Shown piece after piece: positions 1 through 9,047 of a stretch of DNA of 64,000 bases. The notes beneath the pieces are model-generated. The model saw only the letters and a program-made list of their open reading frames with translations. It ran no database searches and was not told where the DNA came from. Numbering within the stretch: position 1 is the stretch's first letter; each line of letters opens with the position of its first letter. Made by a program: the position numbers and the translations under genes. The stretch comes from Neobacillus sp. PS2-9 (GTDB lineage Bacteria; Bacillota; Bacilli; Bacillales; Cytobacillaceae), in NCBI RefSeq assembly GCF_030915525.1, contig NZ_CP133269.1, forward strand, positions 1,637,001 through 1,701,000. The letters run 5' to 3'.

Positions 1-82
1 ATTGTTTAATAGACTATGTATATATTATATAAAACTAATAGATAGAATACAAAGATACATTTTTCCTTTTGGAATAGCGAGA

Positions 83-110
83 AATAAAAAGAATGCTGTT
101 TCCAGCATTC
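83..110 (-). terminator. Rho-independent terminator after yqfQ
   Basis: On the minus strand a 7-bp stem (GAATGCT/AGCATTC, six-base loop) is followed by a T-rich run. It lies just beyond the yqfQ stop codon. Confidence 0.7.
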
Positions 111-115
111 ACATG

Positions 116-817
116 TTAGATGTACATTCTCGGAATGGAATTTCCTCTTGGTTGTTGTCCGCTACTCTTAGCGGGCTTTTGTTGCTTCTTTTGACTAGAT
201 TGTTTTCCTGTACGGCGGTTTTCAGTTTGCTCGTTCGTTGAAGACTCTTCATCCATAACGGCTACTGATTGATTACTTTTCCCATCCGTTGTTTCTTCCG
301 TACTCTTTGATGCATTTTTAAATCCTTTATAGAGCTTCCACATGGCCGGGAGATTCTTGACCATTGGACCATATTGTTGAATGACAGGGCCTATAGATTG
401 TGCTGTTCTTAATACTTGTTGGGTATTATTGAGAATAGAGTTTAATCCGCCTGGGTTACTTAAGGACTGGAGTAATCCACCTGCACCGCCTGATGCAGCC
501 CTTCCAGCTCCTTGTGCACCCATAAGTCCACCTGCACCGCCAGCTTGGTTTCCTCTACCCAAAATTTTTGAGAGTAGCCCGCCGCCACCGTTCATTTGTC
601 TTCCCATCGATCCCATCATCGGATTTCTTCCCCCAAATGGATTGGCAGTTGACCTCATCATTTGGTTTCCTCCTCCAAAGGGGTTTATACTAGGTCCCAT
701 CATTGGGCTTCTTCCGGCAAAAGGATTGTTCCCAGCCCCCATCATCGGATTTCTGCCTCCAAACATACCTGGGCCGCCCATACCGCCTTGCATAGGTACT
801 CTTGGTCTTGGTTGCAT
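116..817 (-). CDS. yqfQ: YqfQ/VrrA-family spore-associated low-complexity protein
   Basis: A 233-residue protein rich in Gly, Pro, Asn and Met. The N-terminal third repeats the unit NPF-G-GR-PMMG about three times (roughly residues 25-70). A Gly/Ala-rich stretch follows, then a more ordered segment around residues 115-165, and a charged Lys/Gln/Ser tail. Position next to cshB and nfo matches B. subtilis YqfQ, which is linked to the spore coat; the spore role here is inferred from that. I chose the ATG at 817 because AAAGGAGG lies seven bases upstream; an ATG 14 codons earlier has no such site. The exact biochemical function is unknown. Confidence 0.75.
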   Translation of the reverse strand: MQPRPRVPMQGGMGGPGMFGGRNPMMGAGNNPFAGRSPMMGPSINPFGGGNQMMRSTANPFGGRNPMMGSMGRQMNGGGGLLSKILGRGNQAGGAGGLMGAQGAGRAASGGAGGLLQSLSNPGGLNSILNNTQQVLRTAQSIGPVIQQYGPMVKNLPAMWKLYKGFKNASKSTEETTDGKSNQSVAVMDEESSTNEQTENRRTGKQSSQKKQQKPAKSSGQQPRGNSIPRMYI

Positions 818-1077
818 ACCACGACCTCCTTTCGTTCCCTCATGCTTTAAAATATGCATTTACCCTAATTTTGTTTAGGTATTCTACACAAGTTATTAAC
901 TAAATTTCATTTTAAAAATCGGATAAAATGTAAAAGATGAGAAATATATAGATAGTTAGCTGGTGATTTAAGAGAAACTTTAATATAATAACATGATGGA
1001 GTGAAAAGTGTAGGTACATGCTGGTAAAGAAAAACTACATTAAACCATTGGATATTTTTAGAATAAGGAGCCCTTAC

Positions 1078-2394
1078 ATGAAAGTAAATAAATTTGATCG
1101 TTTTAAGTTTCAACCTTTTATTATAGATTCACTGAATAAGTTTGGTTTTTTAAGTCCAACGGAAATTCAGGAACGGATGATTCCATTAGTGCTTAAGGGA
1201 GAAAGTGCGATTGGCCAATCCCAAACAGGAACAGGTAAAACATTTGCCTATGTATTACCTATCCTTGAAAAAATTGATCCAAAGCGTCAAGAGGTACAAG
1301 CAGTTATTACTGCACCGACAAGAGAATTAGCCTCACAAATTTATCATCAAATCTTAAAAGTAACAGAAAACTGCAGTCCAGATAGTCAAATCATGACAAG
1401 ATGCTATATTGGTGGGACTGACAAACAGCGGACTATTGAAAAATTAAAGGTACAGCCTCAAATCGTTGTGGGTACTCCAGGACGAATAAAGGATTTAATG
1501 GTTGAACAAGCTCTTTTCATTCATACATCAGAAATCTTTGTTGTTGATGAAGCAGACATGATTCTAGATATGGGATTTATTGAAGATGTGGATCAGGTAG
1601 CTGGAAAGATGCCGGAGAACTTGCAAATGCTTGTCTTTTCTGCGACCATACCTGAAAAACTAAAACCTTTTTTAAAAAAGTATATGGAAAATCCAAAAAC
1701 GGTTCATATTGATGCAAAAAATAAAGCTGCTGAAAATTTAGAACATGTTCTTTTACCAACCAGACATCGCAGTAAGAAGCAGCTTGTTCATGATGTCCTA
1801 CTGGCTTACAATCCCTATTTAGCGATTGTTTTTACGAATACTAAAAAAATGGCTGAAGAGGTAGCGTATTACTTAAATGAAAAAGGGTTAAAGGTTGGCC
1901 GTGTTCATGGGAACTTAAACCCACGGGAACGTAAAAAAATGATGAAGCAAATTCAGGATTTGGAGTTCCAATATATCGTGGCAACTGACCTCGCCTCAAG
2001 GGGTATCGATATTGAAGGTGTCAGCCATGTTATAAACTATGAACTTCCAACAGATTTGGATTTTTATATCCATAGGGTAGGAAGAACCGCGAGAGCAGGC
2101 AATACAGGGATTGCCCTTACCATTTATGAGAATTCCGATGAAGATGCGTTAAACAAGATAGAAAAAATGGGTATTCAATTTAAACATGTGGATCTTAAAA
2201 AAGATGGTTTTGTTGAAATAGATGAACGAAATAAGAGAAAGACAAGAGTTAGAAAAGAAGATGAAGCAGCTAAAACAGCTAAAACCCTAGTGAAGAAGCC
2301 ACAAAAAGTAAAGCCAGGTTATAAAAAGAAAATGCAATGGGAAATGGACAAAATAAAGAAACGTCAGCGGAAATTGAACCAGAAAAAGAAATAA
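1078..2394 (+). CDS. cshB: DEAD-box ATP-dependent RNA helicase CshB
   Basis: A 438-residue cytoplasmic RNA helicase that unwinds RNA duplexes using ATP; in B. subtilis CshB is tied to cold adaptation and ribosome/RNA metabolism. Visible motifs in order are the Q motif region (PTEIQ), Walker A (SQTGTGKT), PTRELA, TPGR, DEAD, SAT, then the C-terminal RecA domain with ATDLASRGIDI and HRVGRTARAG. The last 50 residues are Lys/Arg-rich, as usual for RNA-binding tails. The start at 1078 is favoured by the AAGGAG shortly upstream; a longer frame beginning at 1018 has no good site. The nfo start lies 23 bases after the stop, suggesting cotranscription. Confidence 0.93.
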   Translation: MKVNKFDRFKFQPFIIDSLNKFGFLSPTEIQERMIPLVLKGESAIGQSQTGTGKTFAYVLPILEKIDPKRQEVQAVITAPTRELASQIYHQILKVTENCSPDSQIMTRCYIGGTDKQRTIEKLKVQPQIVVGTPGRIKDLMVEQALFIHTSEIFVVDEADMILDMGFIEDVDQVAGKMPENLQMLVFSATIPEKLKPFLKKYMENPKTVHIDAKNKAAENLEHVLLPTRHRSKKQLVHDVLLAYNPYLAIVFTNTKKMAEEVAYYLNEKGLKVGRVHGNLNPRERKKMMKQIQDLEFQYIVATDLASRGIDIEGVSHVINYELPTDLDFYIHRVGRTARAGNTGIALTIYENSDEDALNKIEKMGIQFKHVDLKKDGFVEIDERNKRKTRVRKEDEAAKTAKTLVKKPQKVKPGYKKKMQWEMDKIKKRQRKLNQKKK

Positions 2395-2417
2395 GAGATT
2401 GAATGGAGAGGAATAAG

Positions 2418-3311
2418 ATGTTAAAAATTGGGTCACACGTGTCGATGAGCGGAAAAGATATGTTGCTTGCAGCTAGTAAAGAAGCAGTATCTTATGGTGC
2501 AAATACGTTTATGATCTATACAGGTGCTCCACAAAATACCAGAAGAAAGAAAATTGAAGACCTGAACATCGAAGAAGGAAGAAAGCATATGGAGGAGAAT
2601 GGAATCTCAGAAATTATAGTCCATGCTCCTTATATCATTAATATTGGGAATACCACAAATCCTGACACATTTGAGTTAGGTGTAAGGTTCCTCCGCAGTG
2701 AAATAGATAGAACAGAAGCGCTTGGTGCAAAGCAAATTGTCCTTCATCCTGGTGCCCATGTGAGTGCAGGCACAGAGGCAGGAATTAAGAAAATTATTGA
2801 AGGATTAAATGAGGTTTTGACGGGTAAGGAACAACTGCAAATTGCTTTAGAGACCATGGCTGGAAAAGGATCTGAGTGTGGTAAATCTTTTGAAGAAATT
2901 GCAATGATTATGGATGGGGTTAATTATAGTGATAAATTATCCGTCTGTTTCGATACATGCCATACGCATGATGCCGGCTATAACATTGTGGAAGACTTTG
3001 ATGGTGTCTTAAATGAATTTGATAAAATTGTTGGCCTGGAGAAGCTAAAGGTACTTCATATCAATGATAGTAAAAATGCAGTTGGTATGAGGAAGGACCG
3101 CCATGAAAATATTGGCTTTGGTCATATTGGCTTTAAGGCTCTGAATTATATCGTTCACCATCCACAATTGATGGATGTTCCTAAGATTCTTGAAACTCCT
3201 TTTGTTGGAGAAGATAAGAACAATAAAAAGGCACCGTATAAACAGGAAATAGAGATGCTACGCAATCAGACATTTAATGAAAATCTGTTAGATATAATCA
3301 TGCAATCATAA
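2418..3311 (+). CDS. nfo: Endonuclease IV (AP endonuclease family 2)
   Basis: A 297-residue zinc-dependent enzyme that cleaves DNA at abasic sites in base excision repair. Family motifs are all present: GSHVSMSGK at the N-terminus, the [10 protein letters not shown] substrate loop, [17 protein letters not shown], the LETMAGKG metal-ligand segment, [17 protein letters not shown], and [11 protein letters not shown]. Length matches the family. The ATG at 2418 follows GGAGAGG at a suitable distance; an upstream ATG at 2403 does not. In B. subtilis Nfo (YqfS) is made in the forespore and protects spore DNA. It follows cshB closely and ends at a clear terminator. Confidence 0.95.
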   Translation: MLKIGSHVSMSGKDMLLAASKEAVSYGANTFMIYTGAPQNTRRKKIEDLNIEEGRKHMEENGISEIIVHAPYIINIGNTTNPDTFELGVRFLRSEIDRTEALGAKQIVLHPGAHVSAGTEAGIKKIIEGLNEVLTGKEQLQIALETMAGKGSECGKSFEEIAMIMDGVNYSDKLSVCFDTCHTHDAGYNIVEDFDGVLNEFDKIVGLEKLKVLHINDSKNAVGMRKDRHENIGFGHIGFKALNYIVHHPQLMDVPKILETPFVGEDKNNKKAPYKQEIEMLRNQTFNENLLDIIMQS

Positions 3312-3313
3312 GG

Positions 3314-3342
3314 AAAAGCTGTGCAATCTGCACAGCTTTTTT
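3314..3342 (+). terminator. Rho-independent terminator after nfo
   Basis: An 11-bp stem, AAAAGCTGTGC paired with GCACAGCTTTT around a five-base loop, ends in a T run directly after the nfo stop. Confidence 0.85.
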
Positions 3343-3356
3343 CAATGTAACATTTA

Positions 3357-3620
3357 TTACTGCTTTGAAAATTGCATTAATAATTTATTGACTTCGCGCG
3401 CTGTTTCCGGACCAGCTGCTTTTGCAATTTCTTTTACTAATTTACTTCTTTGTGTATCATCAAAAATATTTATGTTTTTACCACGTAAGTATTCTGCAAT
3501 CTTCCTAGCCTGTTGCTGGTTTACTTTAATATTAAATTGATTGGCATATTTGACTAACTCTTCAGCAGTAATCGTGTTGATCTTATGATTAATGATGTTT
3601 TCAAATATTTTCACCCTCAT
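3357..3620 (-). CDS. yqfT: YqfT-family small protein (DUF2624)
   Basis: An 87-residue soluble protein, mostly helical by composition, with no signal peptide or membrane segment. It resembles the DUF2624/YqfT family in length and position (convergent with nfo). The start is ambiguous among GTG 3623, ATG 3620 and GTG 3614, which all sit close behind GGAGGA; I list the ATG. The function is unknown and no catalytic motif is visible. Confidence 0.7.
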   Translation of the reverse strand: MRVKIFENIINHKINTITAEELVKYANQFNIKVNQQQARKIAEYLRGKNINIFDDTQRSKLVKEIAKAAGPETAREVNKLLMQFSKQ

Positions 3621-3707
3621 CACTCCTCCATGCTAATGTATGAAAAACAAACGGGAGTGTGACAAAGGATTTAAAAAGTGGAGTGCACCTGCCTAGTTGC
3701 TGTATGC

Positions 3708-3736
3708 TTTACAATCGGAATATCGTATTGTATACT
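3708..3736 (+). promoter_or_regulatory. Sigma-A-type promoter of the zinc transporter operon
   Basis: A -35 box TTTACA (3708-3713) and a -10 box TATACT (3731-3736) are separated by exactly 17 bases. The predicted start of transcription is near 3743, about 235 bases before the adcC start codon. Confidence 0.6.
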
Positions 3737-3743
3737 ACATTAA

Positions 3744-3771
3744 GTTAAATCGGAATGATTCTTATAATTAA
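3744..3771 (+). promoter_or_regulatory. Possible Zur operator
   Basis: An AT-rich imperfect palindrome centred on GAATGATTC, with left arm AAATCGGAAT resembling the Zur box half-site AAATCGTAAT, overlaps the predicted transcription start. A second left-half-like sequence AATCGGAAT lies in the promoter spacer at 3714. The right arms are poor matches, so this is tentative. Location in front of a Zn transporter/zur operon supports it. Confidence 0.35.
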
Positions 3772-3952
3772 GCTGTGTTAATGAACATTGTTGATTTTTA
3801 TACCCTGTTGATTGGAGTGGAAGGCGCGAAGACTCCTGTGGGAGTACGGTTCAGGAGAGACCCCGCAGGCGCAAGCGCCGAGGAGGCTCGCCGAAACGCC
3901 CACGAACCGCTCGTGCCTGGAGCGGAAATCAACAGGCAAGTTTAACAGAGCC
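3771..3952 (+). mobile_element. MITE-like element, copy 1 (182 bp)
   Basis: A non-coding element with imperfect terminal inverted repeats (AGCTGTGTTAA left; complement of right end GGCTCTGTTAAA), flanked by an exact 8-bp direct repeat TATAATTA (3763-3770 and 3953-3960). Inside it, CCTGTTGATT at 3804 and AATCAACAGG ending at 3936 form a second inverted repeat, and there are small hairpins such as ACTCC/GGAGT and GGCGC/GCGCC. Two further copies are in this window (21085, 36349). It lies between the zinc operon promoter and adcC. No transposase is encoded. Confidence 0.85.
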
Positions 3953-3978
3953 TATAATTAAAAAGTGAGAGTGCAAAC

Positions 3979-4752
3979 ATGCAATCAATAATTGATATTC
4001 AACATTTATTTTATCGATATGAAAAGGATACAGTCTTAGAGGACATAAACATGTCCATTCCTGACGGTTCATTTTTAGCTATTGTGGGTCCAAATGGGTC
4101 AGGAAAATCAACATTGTTAAAATTGATATTAGGGCTATTAAAACCCCAGAAAGGCGACATCACTTTATTTGGTCAGGAAATCTCTAAATTTAAAGATTGG
4201 CAGAAGATCGGGTATGTGTCACAAAAGGCTAATTCATTTAACACAGGTTTCCCTGCTACCGTATTTGAAGTAGTGGCAAGCGGGTTAACAAAAAAGCTCG
4301 GTTTGTTTACGTTCTTTAAAAAGGAACATTCGATGAAGGTATTTGAGGCTTTAGAAGCAGTTGGCATGAGAGAATTTAGTAACAGAAATATTGGAGAACT
4401 CTCTGGTGGTCAGCAGCAAAGAGTGTTTATTGCTCGAGCGCTAGTCAGTGAACCCAAATTGCTGATTCTTGACGAACCAACGGTAGGAGTGGATGCTGAA
4501 AACGTAAATTCCTTCTATCAAATGCTCGGTGATTTAAACCAAAATCGTGCGATTACATTGCTGTTGGTTACACACGATATTGGCACTATTTCCGATAAGG
4601 TCACCCATGTTGCTTGCTTAAATAAACATTTACATTTTCACGGTGAAACAAAAGAATTTGAAGAGTTGAGAGGGGAAGGGATGTCTGAGTTTTATGGCCA
4701 TGACGTTCATTTACTCGCTCATCACCATGAACACGGAGGCGCCAGAAAATGA
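3979..4752 (+). CDS. adcC: Zinc ABC transporter, ATP-binding protein
   Basis: A 257-residue ABC ATPase that energises zinc import. Motifs are Walker A (GPNGSGKST), the Q-loop region near GYVSQK, the signature LSGGQQQR, Walker B (LLILDEP) and the switch His (VTHD). The His-rich C-terminus (HLLAHHHEHGG) is typical of metal transporters. The stop overlaps the start of the permease gene by four bases (ATGA), and zur follows with the same overlap, so the three genes form one operon. The partner solute-binding lipoprotein is not encoded here and must lie elsewhere. Manganese is an alternative substrate, but the zur linkage favours zinc. Confidence 0.9.
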   Translation: MQSIIDIQHLFYRYEKDTVLEDINMSIPDGSFLAIVGPNGSGKSTLLKLILGLLKPQKGDITLFGQEISKFKDWQKIGYVSQKANSFNTGFPATVFEVVASGLTKKLGLFTFFKKEHSMKVFEALEAVGMREFSNRNIGELSGGQQQRVFIARALVSEPKLLILDEPTVGVDAENVNSFYQMLGDLNQNRAITLLLVTHDIGTISDKVTHVACLNKHLHFHGETKEFEELRGEGMSEFYGHDVHLLAHHHEHGGARK

Positions 4753-5600
4753 TTCAAGGAATTTTTCATTATGAATTTTTACAAAATGCCTTCTTAACCG
4801 GAATCATGATCGGGATACTAGCTCCATTGCTCGGTGTTTTTATCGTTGTGAGAAGATTATCTTTAATTGCTGACGCACTTAGTCATGTAACACTTGCCGG
4901 TATTGCAGCCAGCCTTCTTATTGAAAAGAAATTTGCCATCATGGCAGGTTTAAATCCTCTATATTTAGGTATGGTTTTTTCAGTAGGCGGATCTTTATTT
5001 ATTGAAAAACTAAGAGGGGTTTATAAACATTATCAGGAGCTTGCCATTCCCATTATCTTATCAAGCGGGATTGGACTAGGCGTTATCTTTATTTCACTTG
5101 CGAATGGATTTAATACAGACTTGTTTAGTTATTTGTTCGGTAGTGTTTCTGCTGTAAGTCGTACAGACCTATGGGTTATTCTTATCATAAGTATTTTGGT
5201 TATTCTAGTTATTATTTCCTTGTATAAAGAGTTGTTTTTGCTGTCTTTTGATGAAGAGCATGCGAAAGCATCTGGGATTGCTGCTAAAAGTATTCATTTC
5301 ATCTTTATTGTTATGGTTGCTTTGGTTATTGCAGCTTCTATGAGAATTGTTGGAATTCTACTGGTATCCTCTTTAATGACGTTGCCAGTTGCTGCCAGTA
5401 TTCGGATCGCAAAGGGATTTAAACAAACCATTTTCTTATCCGTTCTTTTTGGTGAATTAGCAGTATTGGGCGGTCTTTTTATTGCCTACTATGTAGATTT
5501 GGCTCCAGGTGGGACCATTGTTATGCTTGCCGTTCTTATTCTTGTATGTTCTATTTTTTACAAAAAATTAACTGGTGCATTAGGAGGTGGTGCTAAATGA
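4749..5600 (+). CDS. adcB: Zinc ABC transporter, permease protein
   Basis: A 283-residue polytopic membrane protein of the ABC-3 family with about eight or nine hydrophobic segments. It forms the zinc channel in the cytoplasmic membrane together with AdcC. The segment [19 protein letters not shown] is characteristic of ZnuB/AdcB/MntB permeases, and [10 protein letters not shown] near the C-terminus is also family-like. It overlaps adcC upstream and zur downstream by four bases each, implying translational coupling. Location with a Fur-family regulator of the Zur type makes zinc the likely substrate. Confidence 0.9.
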   Translation: MIQGIFHYEFLQNAFLTGIMIGILAPLLGVFIVVRRLSLIADALSHVTLAGIAASLLIEKKFAIMAGLNPLYLGMVFSVGGSLFIEKLRGVYKHYQELAIPIILSSGIGLGVIFISLANGFNTDLFSYLFGSVSAVSRTDLWVILIISILVILVIISLYKELFLLSFDEEHAKASGIAAKSIHFIFIVMVALVIAASMRIVGILLVSSLMTLPVAASIRIAKGFKQTIFLSVLFGELAVLGGLFIAYYVDLAPGGTIVMLAVLILVCSIFYKKLTGALGGGAK

Positions 5601-6010
5601 ACGTTAACGAAGCAATCCAATACCTAAAGGAAAATGGATTTAAGCAAACAGGAAAAAGAGAAGACATGCTTCAATTGTTTGCCGACAGCGATAAATATTT
5701 AACCGCTAAGGATGTCCTCGATCAGTTAAAGGATGATTATCCAGGTCTAAGCTTTGATACGATATATCGCAACCTATCCTTATTTGTCAATATGGGGATT
5801 TTAGAAATGACAGAGTTATCTGGGGAAAAACATTTCCGTTTTACTTGTTCGAGTAGCCACCATCATCACCATTTTATCTGTTTAGACTGTGGTAAAACCA
5901 AGAAAATTGAAACTTGTCCTATGAATGGTCTAAGTGAAAATTTGAAAGGCTACGATGTCTCAGGACATAAATTTGAGATATATGGCCGCTGTCCGGAATG
6001 TTTGAATTAG
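5597..6010 (+). CDS. zur: Fur-family zinc-responsive repressor Zur
   Basis: A 137-residue Fur-family regulator. The N-terminal winged helix (about residues 1-80) contains [13 protein letters not shown] DNA-recognition sequence ([12 protein letters not shown]). The C-terminal part has the His-rich metal stretch ([16 protein letters not shown]) and a second Cys pair in CPEC, which together make the structural and regulatory zinc sites. B. subtilis Zur (YqfV) occupies the same place and represses zinc uptake genes when zinc is plentiful. Here it is the last gene of the adcC-adcB-zur operon, which would give autoregulation if the operator upstream is real. Confidence 0.92.
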   Translation: MNVNEAIQYLKENGFKQTGKREDMLQLFADSDKYLTAKDVLDQLKDDYPGLSFDTIYRNLSLFVNMGILEMTELSGEKHFRFTCSSSHHHHHFICLDCGKTKKIETCPMNGLSENLKGYDVSGHKFEIYGRCPECLN

Positions 6011-6012
6011 AG

Positions 6013-6048
6013 AAAAAAACAGCTTGTGGGAGCACAAGCTGTTTTTTA
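6013..6048. terminator. Bidirectional terminator between zur and yqfW
   Basis: A perfect 15-bp stem (AAAAAACAGCTTGTG and its complement) around a four-base loop has A and T runs on both sides, so it can end transcription from both convergent genes. Confidence 0.85.
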
Positions 6049-6053
6049 TTATC

Positions 6054-6656
6054 CTATAAATGGAAGCTGGCTGTTTGAGGTTTGACCCCTTGTTGTTTTA
6101 ACCATTCGTCAACCCAATCATTAGCCTCTAACCAGTTATTAACCCGTATAACTCCATTTGGAATAGGGTCTTGATTGTACGGGGTATCAAATAATATAAC
6201 CGGAATCTTACATTCTTCATGAATCATGATCGCATTATCATGTTTATCCTCGAAAAAGATTTCCACTTTATGCTTTTTTACTGTTTCCACTTTATCGTGG
6301 GAACCAATTAATTCAATATGGTCAAAGATTAATCCTTGGTCAAAAAACCAATTCTCAGTGACTTCTAGTAAATGGGAGCCCCTAGCACTAATAAAGAACA
6401 GTTCATGTTTATGTTTCCACTTGTTAAGGACTTTTTTTGCACCTGTTGCAAGCGGAGATTCCTTATATATAAGTGGTTCATTCTTGGCAAACCATTGTGC
6501 AAATTCTTTCTCTGATACATTAACAAATGGCGTCAAGTCATATTGATTCACGTCTTCGTACATAATTTCCATTCCAAAAGCTTTGTTGATAAAAGGCAGT
6601 ATCGATTTAGGGCAAGTTACCGTTCCATCGATATCAATTCCAAATCTTCTTCTCAT
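6054..6656 (-). CDS. yqfW: YqfW-type HAD nucleotidase-like protein
   Basis: A 200-residue cytoplasmic HAD-superfamily hydrolase of the 5'(3')-deoxyribonucleotidase-like NT5C type. Motif I is FGIDIDGTV near the N-terminus (nucleophile and acid/base Asp), motif II is FFISARG, and the late acidic motif FFEDKHDNA coordinates magnesium. The likely role is removing phosphate from nucleotides, but the substrate is unknown. The ATG at 6656 follows AAGGTGA at five bases; a TTG five codons upstream is less likely. It is convergent with zur and shares its terminator, as in B. subtilis. Confidence 0.8.
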   Translation of the reverse strand: MRRRFGIDIDGTVTCPKSILPFINKAFGMEIMYEDVNQYDLTPFVNVSEKEFAQWFAKNEPLIYKESPLATGAKKVLNKWKHKHELFFISARGSHLLEVTENWFFDQGLIFDHIELIGSHDKVETVKKHKVEIFFEDKHDNAIMIHEECKIPVILFDTPYNQDPIPNGVIRVNNWLEANDWVDEWLKQQGVKPQTASFHL

Positions 6657-6848
6657 TAGGCTCACCTTCAAATTGCAATAGACTATCTTTATTTTACCAA
6701 AGACAGCTTAACAATAAAGTATTTATTTATAAGTAAATTTTTTCGGTAAATGAAATAAAAAACTAATGCAGTTAAACATTAACATATTAAAAATTTGAAG
6801 GAAGCTAACAATAATAAATGCTCCTATTACTGAAAGTGAGGGATTAGG

Positions 6849-7331
6849 ATGGCAGACGAAAGAGACACAAGAGTTCAGGAAGCCCTTCGAAGTTCAATTA
6901 TAGGCGAGGATATCCCCAATTCTCCATCAGAGTTTAGGGAAGAAGTAGCAACTGAAGTTGCCGAGCCTATAAAAACTCGCTACTCATTGAAAAAAGACGA
7001 TCCTGTTCCTGAAATTGGAGCATCAGTTCCAATCCATTCTCATGGATACAGAGAAGAAACTGCTGCCGAAATAGCAGCCCCAGTACCTGTAGTTCGAAGA
7101 GATGTGCGTACAGGGGATAGGGAAAGAGCAGAGGGAGGGACCGGAATAGGTACCCTTGCAATTGCTCTTTCTATTTTGTCCCTGTTTGTTATGCCAATTC
7201 TTTTTGGTGCTGCCGGTATTGTGTTAGGGTTTGTTGCTAGAAGAAGAGGTGCTGAGGGGCTTGGTGCCTGGGCAATAGGTATTGGTGCCATCTCAATCAT
7301 TCTTGGTATGTTTATTCTTCCGTTCTTTTAA
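6849..7331 (+). CDS. yqfX: YqfX-like membrane protein with repeated N-terminal motif
   Basis: A 160-residue protein with a hydrophilic N-terminal half and two hydrophobic segments near residues 101-122 and 137-158 in the C-terminal half. The N-terminus carries two related stretches, FREEVATEVAEPI and YREETAAEIAAPV, about 40 residues apart, which look like an internal duplication. Position between yqfW and ispG matches B. subtilis YqfX. The C-terminal membrane hairpin, rich in Gly and Ala, resembles DUF4190-like domains. Function is not known. Confidence 0.7.
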   Translation: MADERDTRVQEALRSSIIGEDIPNSPSEFREEVATEVAEPIKTRYSLKKDDPVPEIGASVPIHSHGYREETAAEIAAPVPVVRRDVRTGDRERAEGGTGIGTLAIALSILSLFVMPILFGAAGIVLGFVARRRGAEGLGAWAIGIGAISIILGMFILPFF

Positions 7332-7354
7332 CATGAACGCAGCCTAGGAGCAAA

Positions 7355-7385
7355 AAGAAACCCGGTAGCAGATACCGGGTTTCTT
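7355..7385. terminator. Bidirectional terminator between yqfX and ispG
   Basis: AAGAAACCCGGTA pairs with TACCGGGTTTCTT around a five-base loop, with T-rich sequence on both outward sides. Confidence 0.85.
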
Positions 7386-7393
7386 ACTTTTTA

Positions 7394-8500
7394 TTACTTC
7401 ACTTTCTCTTCTTCAGCTTTTTTGCGAAAATATTCTTCCGCAACTTGATCAATTTCTTTTTTCAATTCTTCGACCATTTGAGCCTCTGGAACTTTACGAA
7501 CGATTTCACCTTTTCTAAAAAGCAAACCTTCACCGCGGGCACCTGCAATTCCGATATCAGCTTCTCGAGCTTCACCAGGACCATTGACAGCACAGCCTAA
7601 AACTGAAACCTTAATTGGCGCTTTGATATTTTGGATATATTCTTCGACTTCATTTGCAATACTGATTAGGTCAATTTCGATTCGACCACAAGTTGGACAA
7701 GAAATTAATGTGGCTGCATTAGAAGAAAGTCCGAAAACTTTCAATAGTTCTCTTGCTACTTTCACTTCTTCAACCGGGTCTGCACTTAAAGAAATACGAA
7801 GGGTGTTACCGATTCCTTTACTAATGATAGCACCTAACCCTGCCGCACTCTTTACAGTTCCAGAAAATAGTGTTCCGGATTCTGTAATTCCTAAATGTAA
7901 TGGATAGTCAAATGCCCGTGCAGCTTTTTCATAAGCTTCAATCGCCAGATTAACATCTGATGCTTTCATGGAAACAATAATGTCATGGAAATCTAAATCC
8001 TCGAGAATTTTGATATGGTGAAGAGCACTCTCGACCATTCCATCTGCAGTAGGGTATCCGTATTTTTCAAGGATCTTCTTTTCAAGAGAACCTGCGTTTA
8101 CCCCAATGCGAATAGGAATACCGCGTTCTTTTGCTGCTTTAACCACAGCTTCCACTTTTTCACGCTTACCGATGTTTCCAGGATTAATTCTGATTTTGTC
8201 TGCTCCGCCTTCAATAGCTTTAAGAGCTAATTTATAATCAAAATGAATATCTACCACAAGGGGAATATTAATTCGTTTTTTGATTTCTGAAATAGCATTT
8301 GCTGCTCGTTCGTCTGGACATGCCACACGAACAATTTGACAACCTGCTTCCTCAAGACGTTTAATCTCAGCAACTGTTGCTTCAACATCATGAGTCTTAG
8401 TTGTAGTCATACTTTGAATAATTAATTCATTATTCCCGCCAATTGTTAAATTACCAACTTTAACCGGCCGGGTTTTTGTGCGATGTATAATTTCACTCAC
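7394..8500 (-). CDS. ispG: 4-hydroxy-3-methylbut-2-enyl diphosphate synthase (IspG/GcpE)
   Basis: A 368-residue iron-sulfur enzyme that converts MEcPP to HMBPP, the penultimate step of the MEP isoprenoid pathway. The N-terminal TIM barrel is recognisable from [16 protein letters not shown] and the repeated strand segments, and the C-terminal domain carries the three cluster cysteines in ISCPTCGR and [11 protein letters not shown]. The length fits the two-domain bacterial form. The start is a GTG with AAAGGAG nine bases upstream. It is transcribed away from yqfZ with about 105 bases between them. Confidence 0.95.
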   Translation of the reverse strand: MSEIIHRTKTRPVKVGNLTIGGNNELIIQSMTTTKTHDVEATVAEIKRLEEAGCQIVRVACPDERAANAISEIKKRINIPLVVDIHFDYKLALKAIEGGADKIRINPGNIGKREKVEAVVKAAKERGIPIRIGVNAGSLEKKILEKYGYPTADGMVESALHHIKILEDLDFHDIIVSMKASDVNLAIEAYEKAARAFDYPLHLGITESGTLFSGTVKSAAGLGAIISKGIGNTLRISLSADPVEEVKVARELLKVFGLSSNAATLISCPTCGRIEIDLISIANEVEEYIQNIKAPIKVSVLGCAVNGPGEAREADIGIAGARGEGLLFRKGEIVRKVPEAQMVEELKKEIDQVAEEYFRKKAEEEKVK

Positions 8501-8605
8501 GTGGAATTCGCTCCTTTAAATTGGAATTCGAATATGGGTTCTAAAATCAATTCGACTTTATTTTATCAGTCTACCACTATTTTTGACAAGAAGAAGCGAT
8601 TATCC

Positions 8606-8953
8606 TCATTTTTTTGAGTAATCAGGAAAAACGTAGGTTGAGCCAATCTGAATTTTCTCAGGAGACTTTCCTGGATTGAGCTTCTTAAAATCTTCAATAA
8701 GCTCGGTTATAGAAACAGGAAGAGATTTATCTAACTCGTTTTCAACGATTGAAATAACAGTATCGCCAGGTTTTACTTTTGCTTCAAATGCAGGGATATC
8801 TGTATTAGGTTTATTATTGTTTACTTTAGTGGTGTTCTCCACCTGTGCATCGACATGTTGAGGAGCTGAAGTGGGTAGTGTGCCAACAGTTAAATCAAAA
8901 TAAATAACATATATGATTAAAACAGATAATAACAAACCAAAAAGTTTTTTCAT
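8606..8953 (-). CDS. yqfZ: YqfZ-like membrane-anchored LysM protein
   Basis: A 115-residue protein with an N-terminal hydrophobic segment (residues about 4-21) and a C-terminal LysM domain beginning at VKPGDTVISIVE and ending near IQIGSTYVFPDY. LysM domains bind peptidoglycan, so this is probably anchored in the membrane and faces the wall. The ATG at 8953 has TGGAGG seven bases upstream and gives a proper signal anchor, whereas an ATG 11 codons earlier does not. B. subtilis YqfZ occupies the same place. Its role is not known to me. Confidence 0.75.
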   Translation of the reverse strand: MKKLFGLLLSVLIIYVIYFDLTVGTLPTSAPQHVDAQVENTTKVNNNKPNTDIPAFEAKVKPGDTVISIVENELDKSLPVSITELIEDFKKLNPGKSPEKIQIGSTYVFPDYSKK

Positions 8954-9020
8954 CGGACAAGCCTCCAAAATGGAAAGTTTGTACATACCTATGCTTGTCC
9001 AACTATAAAAAGAACTAGAT

Positions 9021-9047
9021 AAAAAAAATGCACCAATTATGGTGCAT
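9021..9047 (-). terminator. Terminator overlapping the end of the DUF1189 gene
   Basis: ATGCACC pairs with GGTGCAT and is followed on the minus strand by a run of eight T-rich bases. The stem includes the last codons and the stop of the gene (9037-9039). Confidence 0.75.

Noticed and set aside
381..878. Plus-strand 165-codon frame opposite yqfQ rich in Pro and Ile
   Set aside because: It is the antisense of the Gly/Pro/Asn repeats of yqfQ and has no ribosome site.
1018..1077. N-terminal extension of CshB
   Set aside because: There is no ribosome site for the 1018 start; AAGGAG supports 1078, and the extension lacks homology to helicase N-termini.
3791..3806. LexA-like site in the repeat leader
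   Set aside because: GAACATTGTTGA resembles a SOS box only partly, and it belongs to the repeated element, so it is not promoter-specific.
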